Shown piece by piece: positions 24,087-33,257 of a stretch of DNA of 64,000 nt. The position numbers and the translations under genes are program-made. The stretch lies in assembly GCA_021793215.1 (NCBI GenBank), contig JAJYTE010000003.1, positions 1 to 64,000 of the forward strand, in the 5' to 3' direction. Below the pieces are notes generated by a model. The model made no database searches. It was not told the DNA's origin and saw only the letters and a list, made by a program, of their open reading frames with translations. Numbering within the stretch: the stretch's first letter is position 1; each line of letters opens with the position of its first letter. Origin of the DNA: Bacillota bacterium (lineage in GTDB: Bacteria > Bacillota > Sulfobacillia > JAJZYS01 > JAJYTV01).

Positions 24087-24986
24087 ATGACACGCCGCGG
24101 TTGGGCTCTCTTTCTTGCGATGTGCCTCGTCTGGGGTATCCCGTATCTGCTGATCAAGGTGGCAGTACGGGACATCTCGCCTGCGAGCGTCGTCTTCCTA
24201 CGCACGGCGATCGGGGCCCTGGTGCTCATGCCGATCGCGATCGGCAGGGGGCGGCTGCGCGAACTTTTGCCTCTGTGGCCTGCCATCATCGGCTTCACGC
24301 TGGCGGAGACGGCGATCCCCTGGCTTCTGCTCTCGGACGCGGAGCTGCAGTTGTCGAGCTCGCTCTCGGGCCTCCTGATCGCCGCCGTCCCGCTGGTCGG
24401 TGCGGTGATCGCGGCGATCATCGGCCAGGAACGCCTCGATCTGCGCCGCCTCGCGGGTCTGCTGGTGGGCCTCGCCGGGGTCGCGGCGCTGCTTGGCCTC
24501 GACCTCGGCGGCGGGAACCTTCGGGCAGTCGGCGAGGTCGGCATCGTGGTGTTGGGGTACGCCATCGGGCCGATGATCGTCGCCCGCAAGCTCAGTGGAG
24601 TGCGCCAGCTCGACGTCATTGCGGTGTCCCTCGCCATCTGCGCGCTCGGTTACGCGCCTTTCGGGATCTCGCAACTTCCGGACCGTCTGCCGGGTCCAGA
24701 CGTCGTCGCGTCCATCGTGGTGCTGGGGCTCATTTGCACGGCGACGGCCTTCGTGCTCTACTTCTCCCTGATCGGAGAGATCGGGCCGGTCCGCGCCACG
24801 GTCTTCACGTACGTCAATCCGGCGGTTGCCGTGCTGCTCGGTGTGACCGTGCTCGGGGAGCCTCTGAGGTCCGCGATGGCCCTCGGATTCGTGCTGATCC
24901 TGGCTGGGTCGTACTTTGCCACCAGGAAGCCGGGCAGTGCGGAGAACGTGCTGTCCGATACGGCGGCCCCGGGGGCCGGGGGTTGA
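24087..24986 (+). CDS. EamA/DMT superfamily transporter
   Basis: A ten-helix drug/metabolite transporter of 299 residues. Two EamA repeats are visible: the first opens with LFLAMCLVWGIPYLLIKVAV, the second after residue 150, ending with FTYVNPAVAVLLGVTVLGEP, the typical repeat end. The substrate is unknown; export of amino acids or metabolites is common. ATG 24087 follows GGTGGAGGTTTGCA. A bidirectional terminator follows at 25065. Confidence 0.9.
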   Translation: MTRRGWALFLAMCLVWGIPYLLIKVAVRDISPASVVFLRTAIGALVLMPIAIGRGRLRELLPLWPAIIGFTLAETAIPWLLLSDAELQLSSSLSGLLIAAVPLVGAVIAAIIGQERLDLRRLAGLLVGLAGVAALLGLDLGGGNLRAVGEVGIVVLGYAIGPMIVARKLSGVRQLDVIAVSLAICALGYAPFGISQLPDRLPGPDVVASIVVLGLICTATAFVLYFSLIGEIGPVRATVFTYVNPAVAVLLGVTVLGEPLRSAMALGFVLILAGSYFATRKPGSAENVLSDTAAPGAGG

Positions 24987-25064
24987 GATCGCGCTGTATC
25001 CTTTGCCCTCCGGCCGATTGTGCGGAGCGTTTCACACACGGTTTCGTGCGAAGCAAGCAAGCAA

Positions 25065-25108
25065 GAAGGAAGCGGCGGGGAGTATGTAGCTCTACCGCCG
25101 CTTCCTTC
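25065..25108. terminator. Bidirectional terminator
   Basis: GAAGGAAGCGGCGG (25065-25078) pairs perfectly with CCGCCGCTTCCTTC (25095-25108). It separates the convergent transporter gene and the small DUF5670 gene. Confidence 0.8.
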
Positions 25109-25119
25109 GGTCGCCAATC

Positions 25120-25278
25120 CTACCTCGCGTGCGCGCGTCCCCTCACGAAGTGCCAGATGATCAACACGGCTGCGATGATCAGGGCGATGTGGATGAGTCC
25201 GCCGGCGATATGGAAGACGAGGAAACCGAAGATCCAGACCAGTAGTGCGATGATGCCGATCGTGAGCAGCACAGGCAT
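25120..25278 (-). CDS. Small DUF5670/Lmo0937-type membrane protein
   Basis: The 52-residue protein has two hydrophobic helices (TIGIIALLVWIFGFLVFHIA and HIALIIAAVLIIWHFV) joined by a GG turn, the layout of the Lmo0937 family, whose function is unknown. ATG 25278 has a GGAGG four bases upstream. The longer frame to 25362 is not favoured. It is below common ORF length limits. Confidence 0.8.
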   Translation of the reverse strand: MPVLLTIGIIALLVWIFGFLVFHIAGGLIHIALIIAAVLIIWHFVRGRAHAR

Positions 25279-25439
25279 CCCTCCTGGCCGTAGCATGGCC
25301 GGGCTCGAACGGCGAGATGTGTGCAGTTCGCCTCGACGCGAACCTTGCCCGGGGAGTGCCACGCTTCACCGTCCATTTCCGCTGGCAACTGCTAGACTTT
25401 CTGTAAGGGGCCGAGTGATCGGGAGAAGGAGGGCGCTCC

Positions 25440-25940
25440 ATGCGTGGTACGGGCGCCGCTATGCTGCAGCTCAGTTTCGCCCCGGGTGTCTTCAACTACC
25501 GCGTTGTCGGGGTGCTGATCAAGGATGGCGAGGTGCTGGTCCACCGCGAACACCGCCAGAACTTCTGGGCACTACCCGGCGGAAGGTGCGAATTTGGCGA
25601 GACCTCGCAACGGGCTCTCGAGCGCGAGTTCCTTGAAGAAATCGGCGCCCGGATCTCCGTCGGGCGCCTCCTGTGGGTTGTCGAGAACTTCTTCCACACT
25701 TCCGGCCGGGCGAACCACGAGATCGGCTTCTACTACGAGATCCAGTCGGAAACGCTGTTGCCACGCGAAGAGTCGTTCCTGGGAAGAACCGAGGATCGCA
25801 CTCCACCGCTCGTGTTTCGCTGGGTCCCGCTCTCGCGCCTGAGGGATCTCCGCCTCTACCCGAGCTTCCTGCGCGATGGACTGCAGCACCTTCCGACCGA
25901 GATCGCGCATGTCGTACACCGGGATGCAGAGGACGCGTGA
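25440..25940 (+). CDS. Nudix hydrolase
   Basis: The Nudix box reads GGRCEFGETSQRALEREF and LEEIGA, satisfying Gx5Ex7REUxEExGU. Strands before it (VVGVLIKDGEVLVHRE) and WALPGG are typical. It has 166 residues, with an alternative internal ATG at codon 8. Nudix enzymes cleave nucleoside diphosphate-linked compounds; the exact substrate cannot be told. GGAG precedes the start. Confidence 0.9.
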   Translation: MRGTGAAMLQLSFAPGVFNYRVVGVLIKDGEVLVHREHRQNFWALPGGRCEFGETSQRALEREFLEEIGARISVGRLLWVVENFFHTSGRANHEIGFYYEIQSETLLPREESFLGRTEDRTPPLVFRWVPLSRLRDLRLYPSFLRDGLQHLPTEIAHVVHRDAEDA

Positions 25941-26037
25941 GGCAGGTCCTGGGAGTCGGGCAGCCCAGCCCAGACAACCCACCTGTTATACTGGGGTTGG
26001 CGGGATTCCTTGACCATTTGGGCTGGAGGTGTCGGAG

Positions 26038-27132
26038 TTGGATAAGCAGGTTTGTCAGGCCATCGTGGTGACACCTGGCAAGAAGGACTCTGCTCGGGTG
26101 CAGGCGGTGCCGATCGACGAGCTTGGCGCGGGGCAACTCCGATTGCGCGTCTTGGAAGTCGGCATCTGTGGAACGGACCACGAGATCAATGAAGGACTCT
26201 ACGGAGCGCCGCCCAAAGGGCTCGACTACCTCATCCCGGGTCACGAGTCCCTGACGGAGGTCATGGACGTCGGGCGGGGTGTCTCGGGATGGATGCCCGG
26301 GGACCTCGGCGTGCCGATCGTGCGCCGTCCGTGCCCGGAGATGTGCCCGGCCTGCGCAAGGGGCCGTTGGGACATGTGCCTGACGGGAAACTACCGCGAG
26401 CGCGGCATCTCGGGACTGCAGGGGATGCTTCGAGAGCAGATGGTAGACGACGCCGATTTCGTCGTGCGGGTGCCGAAGACGCTGCGAGGCTGCGCAGTAC
26501 TGGTGGAACCACTCAGCATCGTGGAGAAGGCGGTCGGGGAAACGCTTCGGCTGCAGCGCCGTTCCCCGGTGCCTCCCCGCACCGCACTCGTCACGGGGGC
26601 CGGCCCGATCGGCCTCTTGGCGACGTTGCTGCTGCGTTCGCGCGGCATGGAGGTACACGTCCTCGACCGCCTGCCGAAGGACAGCCTGAAGGCGAAGATC
26701 GCGACAGCTGCAGGCGCCACCTACATCGACGACAGCAAGACACCGCTCGAGGCCGCGACGAAAGGCCTCTACTTCGACATCGCCGTGGAGGCGAGCGGCT
26801 ACGCGCCGCTGCTCTTCCGCGCGCTCGCCAAGCTCGGACGCAACGCCGCCCTCGTCCTCACAGGCGTGACGGCGGGGCACCACTCACTGAACATCGACGT
26901 GGACCTCGTGAACCAGGAGCTCGTGCTGGAGAACCAGCTGCTGATCGGGTCCGTGAACGCTGCGCGGCACCACTACACGTCGGCCGTCGCGGACCTTGCC
27001 CGCTGGAAGACCCGGTACCCGGGTCTCGTGCCGCAGCTGATCACCTCGCGCCGGCCCCTCGAGCAGTTCACCGATGCGCTGCAGAAGTCTGAAGATGGGA
27101 TCAAGCCGGTCGTGGGGGTGGCGCAGCGTTGA
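26038..27132 (+). CDS. Zinc-dependent glucose 1-dehydrogenase-like MDR
   Basis: A medium-chain dehydrogenase of the archaeal glucose-dehydrogenase subgroup. Catalytic zinc ligands lie in EVGICGTDHEI and PGHESLTEV. The structural-zinc cysteines lie in CPEMCPACARGRWDMC, followed by GNYRERGI, which is characteristic of this subgroup. The Rossmann motif is TGAGPIGLLATLLL. It oxidises glucose (or a related aldose) to the lactone with NAD(P). TTG 26038 sits 8 bases from GGAGG; GTG 26029 overlaps the Shine-Dalgarno. The stop overlaps the GH15 start by TTGA, so the two are coupled. Confidence 0.88.
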   Translation: MDKQVCQAIVVTPGKKDSARVQAVPIDELGAGQLRLRVLEVGICGTDHEINEGLYGAPPKGLDYLIPGHESLTEVMDVGRGVSGWMPGDLGVPIVRRPCPEMCPACARGRWDMCLTGNYRERGISGLQGMLREQMVDDADFVVRVPKTLRGCAVLVEPLSIVEKAVGETLRLQRRSPVPPRTALVTGAGPIGLLATLLLRSRGMEVHVLDRLPKDSLKAKIATAAGATYIDDSKTPLEAATKGLYFDIAVEASGYAPLLFRALAKLGRNAALVLTGVTAGHHSLNIDVDLVNQELVLENQLLIGSVNAARHHYTSAVADLARWKTRYPGLVPQLITSRRPLEQFTDALQKSEDGIKPVVGVAQR

Positions 27133-28934
27133 GGTTCCGCGGCTTCATCTCAAACGGTGCGACCGCCGCGCTGATCGACCCCTCGGGCACGATCGACTGG
27201 CTCCCCTTTCCGCGTTTCGACAGCCCGGCCGTGTTCTGCAGTTTGCTTGGTGACGCCACGAACGGCCGGTTCGCCATCTCGCCGCTCGAAGAGACGGCGA
27301 CCACCGAGCAGCAATACCTGTCCGGCACGAACATCCTTCGCACGACGCTGCACGGGGCGAAGGGCGTAGCGCAGATCGAGGACTACCTCGCGATCGGACG
27401 GCCGGAGCTGCGCCGCCGCATCCAGAGCGAGATTCCGCTCAAGGTGGAGCTGCGCCCCGCCTTCGGCTACGGCATGATCAGCCCGGCCGTGGCGGTAGCC
27501 CAGGGCGGTGCCGTGTTCACGGATCCGGTCGGGGACGAGGCGCTCGTCTTCGTGATCTCTCGTCTCTCTCCGGAGCCCGCCGAGGTGACTGCGGAGCCGT
27601 TCTCAGGACACTGGGTCCTGCCGGCCGGCAGGTACGAATTGATCCTGCGCCACGTCGGCGATGCGCGCCGCGACCTCGCCGAGACCCAGAGCGCGCTCGG
27701 GCGCGAGGTCGCCGACGCCGAGGCGGACCTCACGAGCGAGAACCGCAGCCCCCTGGCCCGCAACGCCGCCTACTGGCGTGACCGTCCGAAGTGCAGCTAC
27801 GACGGACCGTACCGCGACGCGGTGGAGAGGTCCCTCCTCGTCCTGCGCGGGCTAACCTACCGCACGACGGGTGCGATCATCGCGGCGCCCACCACATCCC
27901 TCCCGGAGCTTCCGGGCGGGTCACGCCAGTGGGACTACCGCTTCTCCTGGATCCGCGACGGCGCCTACAGCGCCGAGGCACTGCTGGCCGCAGGCGATAC
28001 GGTCGCAGCGCGCCGATTCGTCGAGTTCACCCTGCAGTGCGTGGACGTCCAGGGCAAGCCATTCCAAGCCCCGTTCTTCCATGTGGACGGAACCCTGATC
28101 CGCGGCGAGCGGGAGCTTGGCTGGCTACGGGGCTTCATGGAGTCCAGGCCGTGTCGAGAAGGCAACGCCGCGACGCAGCAGCTCCAACTCGACGTGGAGG
28201 GAGACTTCCTCTGGCTCGTGTACCGGTACATCGCGACGACGAACGACACGACGTCGCTGCGTGCCTGGTGGGACTTGATCCTCGCGCTCGTAGGCTGGGT
28301 GGAGCGCAACTGGCGGGTGAAGGACGCGAGCCTGTGGGAGTTCCGGGGCCAGGACGCGGACTACACCCACTCGAAGTTGATGTGCTGGGTCGCGCTGCAT
28401 TACGGGGCCGACCTCGCCGATCGCGTAGGGGACACGGCGACGGCGGAGCGCTGGAAGCGCGCGGCGTCCGACGTGCGCCAAGCGATCGAGCAGCATGGGT
28501 TCGACGCCACCCTCGGGCACTACGTGCAGTCGTTCGGCGGCAACACACTGGACGCGGCACTGCTGATGATGCCGCTCTACGGCTACGTCGACGCGCGCGA
28601 CGAGCGGTTCGCCGCGACCCTCACGGCGATCGAGAAGCGCCTGGTGCACGGCAATTGGGTCTACCGCTACGGCGACGACATGCTCGGCGAGGCGGCGTAC
28701 CCCTTCGTTCTCGCGACGTCGCTCCTGGCGCGCGTCCATCTGCGCCGCGGCGAGAAGGCGCGCGCGCAGGAACTCCTCGAGGCGCTGATCGGTTCCGCGA
28801 CGGACCTCGGCCTCCTGGCGGAGCACTTCGATGTGAAGAGCGGCGAACCCCGCGGCAACTTCCCGCAGGCGTTCTCGCACCTCGGCATCGTGCTGACGGC
28901 ACTGGAGATCGAGCAGACCGAGCATAGGATCTGA
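27129..28934 (+). CDS. GH15 family glycosidase (glucoamylase/trehalase type)
   Basis: The 601-residue protein begins with the beta-type GH15 N-terminal domain (ISNGATAALIDPSGTIDWLP) and continues into the (alpha/alpha)6 barrel with SRQWDYRFSWIRDGAYSAEA. Catalytic glutamates are expected in SLWEFRGQ and in LLAEHFD, near GNFPQAFSHLGIVLTA. It has no signal peptide, so it acts inside the cell on trehalose, maltose or glycogen-type ends, releasing glucose. The coupled dehydrogenase upstream would then oxidise that glucose. Trehalase and glucoamylase cannot be separated by eye. Confidence 0.9.
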   Translation: MRFRGFISNGATAALIDPSGTIDWLPFPRFDSPAVFCSLLGDATNGRFAISPLEETATTEQQYLSGTNILRTTLHGAKGVAQIEDYLAIGRPELRRRIQSEIPLKVELRPAFGYGMISPAVAVAQGGAVFTDPVGDEALVFVISRLSPEPAEVTAEPFSGHWVLPAGRYELILRHVGDARRDLAETQSALGREVADAEADLTSENRSPLARNAAYWRDRPKCSYDGPYRDAVERSLLVLRGLTYRTTGAIIAAPTTSLPELPGGSRQWDYRFSWIRDGAYSAEALLAAGDTVAARRFVEFTLQCVDVQGKPFQAPFFHVDGTLIRGERELGWLRGFMESRPCREGNAATQQLQLDVEGDFLWLVYRYIATTNDTTSLRAWWDLILALVGWVERNWRVKDASLWEFRGQDADYTHSKLMCWVALHYGADLADRVGDTATAERWKRAASDVRQAIEQHGFDATLGHYVQSFGGNTLDAALLMMPLYGYVDARDERFAATLTAIEKRLVHGNWVYRYGDDMLGEAAYPFVLATSLLARVHLRRGEKARAQELLEALIGSATDLGLLAEHFDVKSGEPRGNFPQAFSHLGIVLTALEIEQTEHRI

Positions 28935-28946
28935 CTTCGCTCCTTC

Positions 28947-28978
28947 GACGCCGCGCAGCGCTCCGGCTGCGCGGCGTC
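28947..28978 (+). terminator. Hairpin after the GH15 gene
   Basis: GACGCCGCGCAGC (28947-28959) pairs with GCTGCGCGGCGTC (28966-28978). There is no T run, so termination is likely but not certain. Confidence 0.6.
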
Positions 28979-29035
28979 CTACTGCGCTCATGTCTCTGAC
29001 GGGAATGACATAGCGCAGTTCGGGAGGATGCGCGC

Positions 29036-29887
29036 ATGCAGGACAGGACGATTCGCCTGCGCGACGGCCGGACCATGGGCTACGCGCAGTGGGGAGATCC
29101 CAACGGGCAGCCGGTGCTCGTGTGCCATGGGGTTCCCGGCTCCCGCCACCTCGGGCGCACGCTGGCGCTGCCTGCTCGCCTGATCGTGCCGGATCGGCCC
29201 GGGTACGGGCTCTCGGACCCTCTACCTGGTCGAACGGTGCAGGATTGGGCGGACGATGCCTTGCAGCTACTGGAACTCCTCGGGATCGGCACGTTCCTGG
29301 CCTTCGGGATCTCTGGAGGGGCACCCTACGTCTGCGCCGTCTGCGCACAGTGCCAAAACGTGGAACGCGCCGCCATCTTCAGCGGCATCGGCCCGCTCTA
29401 CATGCCGCACGCGCTCGAGGGGATGAACCCGGTGCAGGCGGCGGTTCTACGCGTCGCGCGCCGTGCGCCTCGCGCGCTGGGGCCGATTGGGGCACAGCAG
29501 GCGGCGCGCGTCGTGCACGACCCAGAGGCGAGCGTACGTCAGATCATCGCGTCTCTGCCGGAGTACGACCGGGCGCTGATCCACGAGTCGCAGTCGGTGT
29601 ACGACGGCCTCGTCGAGACCCAGCGGGAGGGCTCGCGGCGCCTCGAAGGCCTCATCGAGGACGCGGTGGCGTTCGTTCGGCCGTGGGGCGTCGATTTCTC
29701 CCGCATCGCTGCGCCGATCCGGATGTGGCATGGCGACAGCGACGAAACGGCGCCGCTGCGGCTCGCCCGTATTCTCACGGACCTCGTCCCCGGAGCCCAG
29801 CTCACGGTCGTCCCAGGGGCGGGGCACATCGGCACGCTGCGCCACCTTCCCGAAGCTGTGCGCTATCTTCTCGACAGTCCGAGCTGA
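29036..29887 (+). CDS. Alpha/beta hydrolase
   Basis: An alpha/beta-hydrolase of 283 residues: oxyanion region CHGVPGSRH, nucleophile elbow FGISGGAPY, the acid in WHGDSDETAP and the histidine in VPGAGHIGTL. It resembles uncharacterised esterases. No signal peptide. The start is ATG 29036 with GGGAGGATGCGCGC upstream. Confidence 0.87.
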   Translation: MQDRTIRLRDGRTMGYAQWGDPNGQPVLVCHGVPGSRHLGRTLALPARLIVPDRPGYGLSDPLPGRTVQDWADDALQLLELLGIGTFLAFGISGGAPYVCAVCAQCQNVERAAIFSGIGPLYMPHALEGMNPVQAAVLRVARRAPRALGPIGAQQAARVVHDPEASVRQIIASLPEYDRALIHESQSVYDGLVETQREGSRRLEGLIEDAVAFVRPWGVDFSRIAAPIRMWHGDSDETAPLRLARILTDLVPGAQLTVVPGAGHIGTLRHLPEAVRYLLDSPS

Positions 29888-29943
29888 GGTCCAGCTGCCG
29901 CATGCCAGGAACGAAGTCGCGCGCTGGAGAACTGACCACACAC

Positions 29944-30606
29944 ATGGAGAAGCATCGATCCGCCAAGCTGCGCAAGCTGATGGAGCTTGCGAGCCGCAAT
30001 CCCTCACAGGCCGAAGCCGAGGCCGCCGCCCTCGCTGCGCAGCGCCTCGCGTTGCGCAGCGGGCTCGACGGCGACGATCCCCCCGAGGCCTCCGCGCGGG
30101 ACGCTGTGCGCGAAGTCACGACGCCGCCCGCGTCCCGTCTCCCCTGGTGGGCGCGGCGCCTTGCAGTCATCGTCGCGGAGAACTTCGCCTGCGAGGCGCT
30201 GCTGCGACGGCTGGAAGGGCGTCAGAGCATCGCATTCATCGGCGTGCGCGATGCGCCGAAGGCGGCCTGCTTCGCGTTCCTCGAGCTCAGCCATGCCCAC
30301 GCGGCGGCGAGGCGGGCCTTTGGCCGGAGCCAGAGCGCCTCGGCGACCCAGAACGACTTCACGCGGGGGTTTTTGGGCGGCGTGGAGAGCCGTCTACGCG
30401 GTCAGGCGCAGAGCGAAGCGCTCGCGGTCCTGACGCCACCGGAGGTTCGCGCCTACGTCGAGGAGCACGACCCTGCCGCGTCGCGCACCGTGCGGATCCG
30501 GTCGGCGTTCGACGAGACTGCATGGTCCGAGGGGTTCCGCGCCGGGCAGCGCGCCGGACGGCGCGAGCGCCGCCTGGGCAGCGCGCCGCGCCAGGAGGGG
30601 GAGTAG
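29944..30606 (+). CDS. DUF2786-like protein
   Basis: The N-terminus (SAKLRKLMELASRNPSQAEA then AAALAAQRLALRSGLD) is the DUF2786 helix pair that precedes a mixed domain of about 120 residues with FLELSHAHAAARRAFG and TQNDFTRGFLGGVESRL. Function unknown; relatives occur on phages and in chromosomes. Starting at ATG 29944 gives 220 residues; ATG 29902 is an alternative. Its stop overlaps the next start by one base. Confidence 0.75.
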   Translation: MEKHRSAKLRKLMELASRNPSQAEAEAAALAAQRLALRSGLDGDDPPEASARDAVREVTTPPASRLPWWARRLAVIVAENFACEALLRRLEGRQSIAFIGVRDAPKAACFAFLELSHAHAAARRAFGRSQSASATQNDFTRGFLGGVESRLRGQAQSEALAVLTPPEVRAYVEEHDPAASRTVRIRSAFDETAWSEGFRAGQRAGRRERRLGSAPRQEGE

Positions 30607-31340
30607 TGACCCGCGCAGGCAGGGTCGCGCGCATCGTGCTCGCGCCGATCATCGCCTACGCGGCGCTCCTCGTGGCGACGTCCCTCGCACTCGTATTGAT
30701 TGAGGCGCTGCGCGGCGACCTCTCGGCGTTCCACCCGAACCTCGTGCTCAGCGTCTCTGGGCTGGGGCGGCTGTTTCGCCAGGTCTCGCCGACCGGCGTC
30801 GCAATCTCGCAGATCGTCGGTGAAGGGGGAGCACTCTCGGCGGTGGCCCTTTGGCTGCGCCGCCAGATCGCACTGCGGGAGATCCTGGACCGGCGACCGC
30901 GGCCCGCCGATCTCGGCCTCGGGCTGCTCGGAACCGGGGCCATCCTGGTGCTCGCCGGTATCATCGGAGCCATCCTCCTGGCACTGCACGCGACCGAGGG
31001 GTCTCCCGTGCAGCAGGCGTTCGCCCGGGGCATCGGGTCACCTTGGCTCCTACTTTTGATGGCGCTCGTAGCGGGCTTCGCGGAGGAGGCCACCTTTCGA
31101 GGCTACATCCTGCGCTCGTTCATGCGCCTATCGCCGCTCTGGCTCGCGATCGTCCTCGAGAGCGCGGTCTTCGCGGTGTTCCACCTCGGCTGGGGCCTCG
31201 CTTTCGGCCCGTTCGTCGCGATCTTCACGATCGGGGTGGGGCTCTCGCTGATCGCCCTGCGAAGCCACATCTACGTCGCGATGGTCGCACACGCGGGCTA
31301 CGACGCCCTGGCGCTGCTCATCGCGCTCCACGCGCACTGA
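30606..31340 (+). CDS. CPBP family intramembrane metalloprotease
   Basis: An integral membrane protein of about six helices with the CPBP (Abi) motifs: AGFAEEATFRGYILRSF (EExxxR), FAVFHLGWGL (FxxxH) and AMVAHAGYDAL (HxxxD/N). It may process membrane proteins or confer immunity to small peptides. The start is GTG 30606 after GGGGGAG. It overlaps the DUF2786 gene by one base. Confidence 0.87.
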   Translation: MTRAGRVARIVLAPIIAYAALLVATSLALVLIEALRGDLSAFHPNLVLSVSGLGRLFRQVSPTGVAISQIVGEGGALSAVALWLRRQIALREILDRRPRPADLGLGLLGTGAILVLAGIIGAILLALHATEGSPVQQAFARGIGSPWLLLLMALVAGFAEEATFRGYILRSFMRLSPLWLAIVLESAVFAVFHLGWGLAFGPFVAIFTIGVGLSLIALRSHIYVAMVAHAGYDALALLIALHAH

Positions 31341-31527
31341 ACAAACCCCCCGTGACGCCGAGACCGTCACCGAACCGCGATTGGCACCGAAACTGCTACT
31401 GCCCCCATCGCCCGCCGCGCCCATCATCCAATGCAGAGGGCGCAGCGGATAGCGGGCTGCGCCTGCGTCCGATCGAAGGGGAGGTGGCACCATCCTTACG
31501 CTTCGCTCCGCCCTGCGCGCGATCCGG

Positions 31528-32571
31528 GTGCTGGCGCTCAGCGCTGCGCCTGCGCTGCTCATCCTCGCCACTTGGCCGGCGATCGCATCCGCCGCGCCCG
31601 GTGACGCGACGTCGGGGGATCTCTACTTCACGACGTTCCAGAACCAGGGCACCTGCAGCGGCGCGAACTGCACGCCGAACGTCTTCAAGGTTGCCTACAG
31701 CTACAACGGAAGCAATGACTTCTCGCTGGGAAGTCCCGTCGTTATCGCGACGACCCAGGGAGCGGATGGCATCCAGTTCACGCCTGACCTTCAGAAGCTC
31801 TTGGTCGGCGGACAGAGCAGCGGCAAAGTCTTCGAGGTCGATCCGACGAACGGCAACGTGACGTCGGTCAACTCGGGCTTGAGCGCCGACTACCACCTGA
31901 CGGTGGCTCCGGACGGCAGCGTCGTTTACACGGCCGGCCTCCCCGGCAACGCCGCCACCGTGCCGATCAATCCGCTCCATAATGGGACCGCCCACACGAT
32001 CACGGGTGACGACACCTCGCTCACCCAGATCGCCCTCGTGCCGGGCGTGACGTCCTACGCCTACTACACGAGCAGCAACGAGAACGGGAACGGCGACTTC
32101 GGCGTGCTGGACCTCAGCACCTACCGGACCACCCGCCTCTTCTCGAACGTGCCGGCTGCCCACGGCATGGTGTACGACCCGTACACCGGCGACCTGATCC
32201 TCTCCGGAGCCGACCAGGTCGAGCAGATCCAGCCGGGCCCAGGCGGCACGGCTAGCGTCGTGTCCACCTACACCCAGTCGGGCCTCACCGGTGGTAGCAG
32301 CCAAGGTCACTTCGATCAGGCGACCGTCGACGGTGCCGGACATCTGTTCGTCGCGAGCAACGGTGGTCAGCTGCTGTTCATCGACTACAGCGGCTCCGGC
32401 CAGGTGGGCGCAGCGAACAACTTCACCAGCTTGCAGTTCTTGCACTCGAACCTCGACGACATCGTCAACCGGCTGCCGGAGGTTCCCTACGCGGCAGCGC
32501 TGCCGCTCCTCGCGGTCCCGGCGCTCCTCTGGCTGCGCCGCCGCCGCCGCTTCGCAGGCGCTGCGGCCTGA
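31528..32571 (+). CDS. Secreted beta-propeller-like protein with a C-terminal sorting-type tail
   Basis: A signal peptide (LALSAAPALLILATWPAIAS then AAPG) precedes repeats of the kind GADGIQFTPDLQKLLVGGQS and TVAPDGSVVYTAG, as in six- or seven-bladed propellers. The tail VPYAAALPLLAVPALLWLRR followed by RRR is a Pro-containing motif, a hydrophobic helix and an Arg cluster, like PEP-CTERM or sortase-type sorting signals. The start is unclear: GTG 31528 lacks a Shine-Dalgarno and leaves a signal peptide with few charges. In frame, an ATC at 31492 lies 7 bases after GGGGAGG and would add a basic n-region (LRSALRAIR). Confidence 0.7.
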   Translation: MLALSAAPALLILATWPAIASAAPGDATSGDLYFTTFQNQGTCSGANCTPNVFKVAYSYNGSNDFSLGSPVVIATTQGADGIQFTPDLQKLLVGGQSSGKVFEVDPTNGNVTSVNSGLSADYHLTVAPDGSVVYTAGLPGNAATVPINPLHNGTAHTITGDDTSLTQIALVPGVTSYAYYTSSNENGNGDFGVLDLSTYRTTRLFSNVPAAHGMVYDPYTGDLILSGADQVEQIQPGPGGTASVVSTYTQSGLTGGSSQGHFDQATVDGAGHLFVASNGGQLLFIDYSGSGQVGAANNFTSLQFLHSNLDDIVNRLPEVPYAAALPLLAVPALLWLRRRRRFAGAAA

Positions 32572-32592
32572 GCCGCTCTTCGAGCACCCGGA

Positions 32593-32617
32593 GGCCCGCC
32601 GGCAAGGTCGGCGGGCC
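32593..32617. terminator. Terminator between convergent genes
   Basis: GGCCCGCCG (32593-32601) pairs with CGGCGGGCC (32609-32617). It lies between the propeller-like gene and the last gene of the minus-strand Tad operon. Confidence 0.7.
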
Positions 32618-32627
32618 TGTGCTAGGA

Positions 32628-33257
32628 CTACAGCGTGCCGAGCAGTGACATGAGCCACGGTGCGGCGGCCAAGGCGATGCCCTCCAGCAGCAGCAGGCCG
32701 GCGACTGCGGTGAAAACGTACGGCAGGTACGCGACGGTTCGGTCCGCCTCGTGCGCAGCCTCGCTCAGCCAGTTGCGCCGGTAGCGCGCAACCGACGCCG
32801 CAAGCGGTAGCCCCAGCTGCGCGTCCCGCGAGAGGAGACCGATCAAGCGGTCGGTCTGCGGCGTGCCGAGGTCGCGGCGCAGCGCCTCCAAGGCCTGCGC
32901 GACGCTCGCGCCCGCATCGACGCGGCTGCCGAAGCGTTGGAGCGCCGCGGCGAGCGGGCCATCACTGTAGTCGGCGGCGTCTCGTAGCGCCGCGTGGAGC
33001 GGCTGCCCCGCCTCAGCGGCCATCCCGAGATCGGTGAGCAGCACCGGTACCCCCCTACGGACTGCATCCTCGGCTGCAGCCGACCCGATGCGCCGCCACG
33101 CACTTCGCACGGCCGCGCCGGCCGGTGCCCAGACCCCTGCCGCCAGCAGGGCAACCGGCCCGAGCAGCGCGCCGAGCGCGTACGGCACGATCTGCCCCCT
33201 GCGCCGTCCGCCGGCGATCCATGCCAAGACAGCCACCGGCAGCAGCCAGCCGGTCAT
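32628..33257 (-). CDS. tadC: TadC-like T2SS-F domain membrane protein
   Basis: The 209-residue protein has two N-terminal helices, a cytoplasmic helical domain of the type II secretion F family (LLTDLGMAAEAGQPLHAALR, then AQALEALRRDLGTPQTDRLI), and a C-terminal helix pair. In Tad systems TadB and TadC form the inner-membrane platform for the CpaF ATPase. The start overlaps the end of tadB (ATGA). It is the last gene of the operon that begins with ssb. Confidence 0.75.
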   Translation of the reverse strand: MTGWLLPVAVLAWIAGGRRRGQIVPYALGALLGPVALLAAGVWAPAGAAVRSAWRRIGSAAAEDAVRRGVPVLLTDLGMAAEAGQPLHAALRDAADYSDGPLAAALQRFGSRVDAGASVAQALEALRRDLGTPQTDRLIGLLSRDAQLGLPLAASVARYRRNWLSEAAHEADRTVAYLPYVFTAVAGLLLLEGIALAAAPWLMSLLGTL

